From contig DKAT01000059.1 of the NCBI GenBank assembly GCA_002450905.1, forward strand, positions 1 through 25,397: 25,397 bases of DNA. The letters are read 5' to 3'. Within the stretch, counting starts at the first letter, position 1, and each line of letters opens with the position of its first letter. Below, one piece after another: positions 22,697-25,397 of the stretch. A program made the position numbers and the translations under genes. A model generated the notes under the pieces. The model was not told the DNA's origin. It did not search any database and saw only the letters and a program-made list of their open reading frames with translations. Source of the DNA: Spirochaetia bacterium UBA6919. Lineage in GTDB: Bacteria; Spirochaetota; UBA6919.

Positions 22697-24533
22697 ATTC
22701 TTCTTCTTCCTGGTATTCATACTCTTTGTATTTCTCTTCCAATAGGATTTTATCGGGGAAGATAATTTGAAATTGGGTTCCAAAGCCTGTTGGATTTTCT
22801 TCGCAGATAATATTTCCATTGTGGAAGGTGACAGCGTGTTTTACTATGCTGAGTCCAAGGCCTGTCCCTCCTGATTTCCTGGATCTTCCTTCATCTATCC
22901 GGTAGAATCGCTCAAAGATACGTTCACGATGCTCGCTGGAAATACCGATGCCGTTATCTCTTATCATAAAATGGATTGAATTATTTTTTCTTTCATAATG
23001 AACACTTACGACTCCATTCATTTCTGTATAAGTGATTCCATTATCAATGAGATTAAAAAAGATGGTCTCAAAGAGTTCTGGGTTTCCCATGATCTCAATT
23101 TTCTCCTGGGATATAGTATTTTTCAACGTGATGCCCTTGGCTTCTGCTTTGAGAGAGAGAATATCCAAACAATTTTCTATTGCATCCGTTATATTTACTT
23201 GTTCTGTTTTAAAATAGTTTTTGGATTCGTCCAGCTTATTGAGGGTGATGAGGTCTTTAATAAGATTATTGAGTCTGTCAGCATTGCGTAAAATCTTTTC
23301 CAAAAATGCTTTTTGATTCTCGAGGGGGATATCATCGGTTTTTAAGAGGGTTTCGATATAGCCTTTGATTATGGAAATGGGGGTTTTGAATTCATGAGAA
23401 GCATTTTCTACAAAGGATTTTTTAATTTCTATCAGTTTATATTGCTCGGTAATATTGCTTATCAGAATAACCATACCCTCTTTGTGAGAAATTGGGATAC
23501 AAATTACTTCCAGAACAACGTTATCGAGTCCAATAGGCTGAATATTCTTTGTCAATCGTTTTTTTTCAGTGTATGATTGCTCAATGAGTTCATTGATAGA
23601 ATTATTCCTAATAACTTCATAATAAAATCTTCCTTCAATAACTCTATTGTAGAATTCAGGATTCGTTTTGAGGAGAGTGAATAACCCATCATTGAATATC
23701 ATTATACGGAGTTCCTCATTTAGAATGATAACACCCTCGGACATATTTCGAATGATAGTTACAACCTGATCTCTTCTAAATTCAAGCTCGTCCATTTGTT
23801 TCTGGATCTCGGATGCAACGCGATTTAATTCGTATTGGAGTTTTGCGATCTCTTCGATATTTGAATAATTCAAACGGGTTTCTAAGCCTTCTTTATAGAA
23901 ATTTGATAATGAGGATGTGATTTGTTTTACGGGTTTTATCAATAGGAAATAAATAGAATAGTTTGATAGTACAACGATTATAATTATTATAATAGAAAAT
24001 ATGATTAGTAGAAGGTCAATTTCTGCAAGGGAATTTGTAATATTATTGTATGAAATGGTGAGGAATAAGTAGAATTGTTTGAAATTCTTTGTGAAATGGA
24101 GATTTTTTTTAATGACGGAATCAGAAGTCTTTTTCAGCTTGACTTGATAGCCAATTTTATTTGGATTGTTGTTTGCCATGATGGCTTCGTCATAATATTT
24201 TAATTCATCAGCATTTATTTTTTTTGAGCAATCCGTTTGGGAGAGGGATTTATCCATGCAATGATATATATAATTATCTTTTCCAAGGATTATCAATTGA
24301 TTAATGTGCATATTTTCGGTGTGCAGTTGTTTGATGGCAGAATTTAATTGTTCACTTGATAAGGGTGTTTGGATAAATGAGTTAATATAATTTGCATGGA
24401 GATGAAGTTCTTTTATCTGTAAGGAAATGAGATGATCTTTAAACTGATAATGGAGTGTGGAAGAGATTATAATAATTACTATACTTATTAATAGCGGGTA
24501 CCACACTCGAACAAGAGATTGAATTTTTCTCAT
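22686..24533 (-). CDS. phoR: Phosphate sensor histidine kinase
   Basis: A 615-residue membrane kinase. Two membrane helices (about 11-27 and 173-199) enclose an extracytoplasmic domain of about 145 residues, larger than in E. coli PhoR and similar to the Gram-positive or spirochaetal WalK/PhoR arrangement. HAMP (about 200-250) and PAS (about 255-365) domains follow, then HisKA with phospho-acceptor His380 in NASHEFKTP. The ATPase domain has the N-box NLIDNGITYT (494-503), DNGIG (526-530) and SGGTGLGLSIV (554-564). The C-terminus is a run of Glu and Tyr (about 599-615) whose codons also provide the ribosome site of phoB. It would receive phosphate status through PstSCAB and PhoU and phosphorylate PhoB. 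A 12-base gap separates it from phoU. Confidence 0.9.
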   Translation of the reverse strand: MRKIQSLVRVWYPLLISIVIIIISSTLHYQFKDHLISLQIKELHLHANYINSFIQTPLSSEQLNSAIKQLHTENMHINQLIILGKDNYIYHCMDKSLSQTDCSKKINADELKYYDEAIMANNNPNKIGYQVKLKKTSDSVIKKNLHFTKNFKQFYLFLTISYNNITNSLAEIDLLLIIFSIIIIIIVVLSNYSIYFLLIKPVKQITSSLSNFYKEGLETRLNYSNIEEIAKLQYELNRVASEIQKQMDELEFRRDQVVTIIRNMSEGVIILNEELRIMIFNDGLFTLLKTNPEFYNRVIEGRFYYEVIRNNSINELIEQSYTEKKRLTKNIQPIGLDNVVLEVICIPISHKEGMVILISNITEQYKLIEIKKSFVENASHEFKTPISIIKGYIETLLKTDDIPLENQKAFLEKILRNADRLNNLIKDLITLNKLDESKNYFKTEQVNITDAIENCLDILSLKAEAKGITLKNTISQEKIEIMGNPELFETIFFNLIDNGITYTEMNGVVSVHYERKNNSIHFMIRDNGIGISSEHRERIFERFYRIDEGRSRKSGGTGLGLSIVKHAVTFHNGNIICEENPTGFGTQFQIIFPDKILLEEKYKEYEYQEEEEYVE

Positions 24534-24545
24534 ATCCCTGCCTTA

Positions 24546-25211
24546 TTAAGTATCTTTCGAGGTTCGATGCTTAACAATTTCTCCCTGGGCAAGATATATG
24601 GCGTCTTCACAGATATTTTTGGCGTGATCACCGATTCTTTCAAGACATTTGGAGATATTGATATAGGCTAATCCCGTTTCGAAACGCTCGGAATTTTCAT
24701 GGACATAGGGTCCGATTTTTTTTATGACCTGATCATTTAATTTATCTATTTCATTATCCTGTAAGATAACCTGGTTTGCTAGTTCGACATTTTTCTCCAT
24801 AAATGCTTCCAGAGAGAGTCGCAGCATCTGACGGGTGATTTCAGCCATTTTGAATAATTCGTCTAATTTCATGGATTTATTTTCAGCAACGAGAATAATG
24901 ACATCTTCAGCGATACGGGAGGCGAAATCACCAATTCTTTCAAGATCATTATTCACTTTCAGACTGGATGCGACAAAACGGAGATCAAATGCAATGGGTT
25001 GTTTTAAGGCAAAGATTTTAAGGCAGATTTGATCTACGAGGATTTCCAGACGATTAATAAACGAATCATTGCGGATGACCTGCTTTGCCATAACGATATC
25101 ATGATCGACAAATGCTTTTATAGATAATCCTATAGCCTCTTCAACAGCATTTCCCATTTCCAGAAGGGTTTTACGAAGTTTATTTAATTCTTCATCTAAT
25201 CTTATTTTCAT
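24546..25211 (-). CDS. phoU: Phosphate-signalling regulator PhoU
   Basis: A 221-residue soluble protein with two PhoU repeats of three helices each. The repeats carry the paired signatures LKVNNDLERIGDFASRIAED (86-105) and ISKCLERIGDHAKNICEDAI (186-205), whose E/D residues bind metal clusters in the family. PhoU links the PstSCAB phosphate importer to the PhoR kinase and keeps the regulon off when phosphate is plentiful. A GAGGAT ribosome site precedes ATG. It follows pstB by 15 bases and precedes phoR by 12, so it lies within one operon. Length is normal. Confidence 0.95.
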   Translation of the reverse strand: MKIRLDEELNKLRKTLLEMGNAVEEAIGLSIKAFVDHDIVMAKQVIRNDSFINRLEILVDQICLKIFALKQPIAFDLRFVASSLKVNNDLERIGDFASRIAEDVIILVAENKSMKLDELFKMAEITRQMLRLSLEAFMEKNVELANQVILQDNEIDKLNDQVIKKIGPYVHENSERFETGLAYINISKCLERIGDHAKNICEDAIYLAQGEIVKHRTSKDT

Positions 25212-25226
25212 ATTATCCTCAATTTA

Positions 25227-25397
25227 TTAACCAAAACGTCCTGTGACGTAATCTTCGGTTTTTTTAACGGATGGATTTGTAAATATTTTTTCTGTGGTGT
25301 CAAATTCTATGAGCTCACCCAGATAGAAAAATGCGGTGTAATCCGATACTCTTGCGGCTTGTTGCATATTATGGGTGACGATGACGATGGTGTATTT
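25227..25397 (-). CDS. pstB: Phosphate ABC transporter ATP-binding protein, C-terminal part
   Basis: Translating the last 171 bases on the minus strand gives 56 residues, starting inside the gene and ending VTGRFG then TAA (25227-25229). The sequence contains the H-loop segment IVIVTHNMQQAARVSDYTAF and GELIEFDTTEKIF, typical of PstB ATPases of the high-affinity PstSCAB phosphate importer, and the characteristic YVTGRFG end. Walker motifs lie beyond the window. The stop is 15 bases before phoU, so pstB is the upstream gene of this operon; pstS, pstC and pstA are probably further right. Confidence 0.93.
   Translation of the reverse strand, partial: KYTIVIVTHNMQQAARVSDYTAFFYLGELIEFDTTEKIFTNPSVKKTEDYVTGRFG

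Noticed and set aside
22697..22819. Longer phoB start at 22819
   Set aside because: The extra 41 residues are translated from the 3' end of phoR in another frame and are not receiver-domain sequence. The ATG at 22696 has a good ribosome site and starts right before MSNKIYLVDDEED.

Overview
The window is AT-rich chromosomal DNA from what is probably a spirochaete, or a close relative with a Gram-negative envelope. The hints are short, relaxed lipoprotein signal sequences, a large lipoprotein of 23-residue leucine-rich repeats as seen in Leptospira, a small PUR-domain nucleic-acid-binding protein of the Borrelia BpuR type, and a chemoreceptor. None of these alone proves the phylum. No rRNA, tRNA, CRISPR array or transposase is visible.

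Region 1 (about 1-6800, genes on the minus strand) is an accessory island of displaced Rhs toxin tips. Three 5'-truncated Rhs pieces (816-1769, 3054-3572, 5486-6310) share the end of the same Rhs core, then switch to unrelated C-terminal domains: an unrecognised domain, an M23 peptidase, and a possible cysteine peptidase. Each is followed by a gene that could encode its immunity protein: a four-helix membrane protein whose start codon abuts the toxin stop, a secreted SH3-like protein, and a leucine-rich-repeat lipoprotein 16 bases away. A fourth lipoprotein gene ends exactly where the third core fragment begins and looks like an immunity gene that lost its toxin. GC-richer spacers carrying matching repeats lie on both sides of the first module. 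No full-length rhs gene is in the window, so these look like silent or recombining cassettes for a main rhs gene elsewhere.

Region 2 (6903-16521) holds ordinary metabolic and transport genes: lumazine synthase ribH (-), alpha-glucan phosphorylase glgP (+), a small unknown gene converging on it (-), magnesium transporter mgtE (+), an NCS2/AzgA-type purine permease (+), a PUR-domain protein (+), a PLP-dependent aminotransferase (+), and a soluble class III nucleotide cyclase (-). Region 3 (16522-17638) is gene-poor: the 3' remnant of an internalin-like leucine-rich-repeat gene with an internal stop, one small unknown gene, and dispersed repeats.

Region 4 (17639-25397, all minus strand) has a methyl-accepting chemotaxis protein, a tandem-rhodanese lipoprotein and a tight phosphate-signalling operon, transcribed pstB-phoU-phoR-phoB. 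The last gene of this operon, overlapping phoB by 23 bases, fuses a polyketide-synthase-like dehydratase domain to an Sfp-type phosphopantetheinyl transferase. This links carrier-protein activation to phosphate regulation and, with the Rhs cassettes, is the most unusual content of the window.
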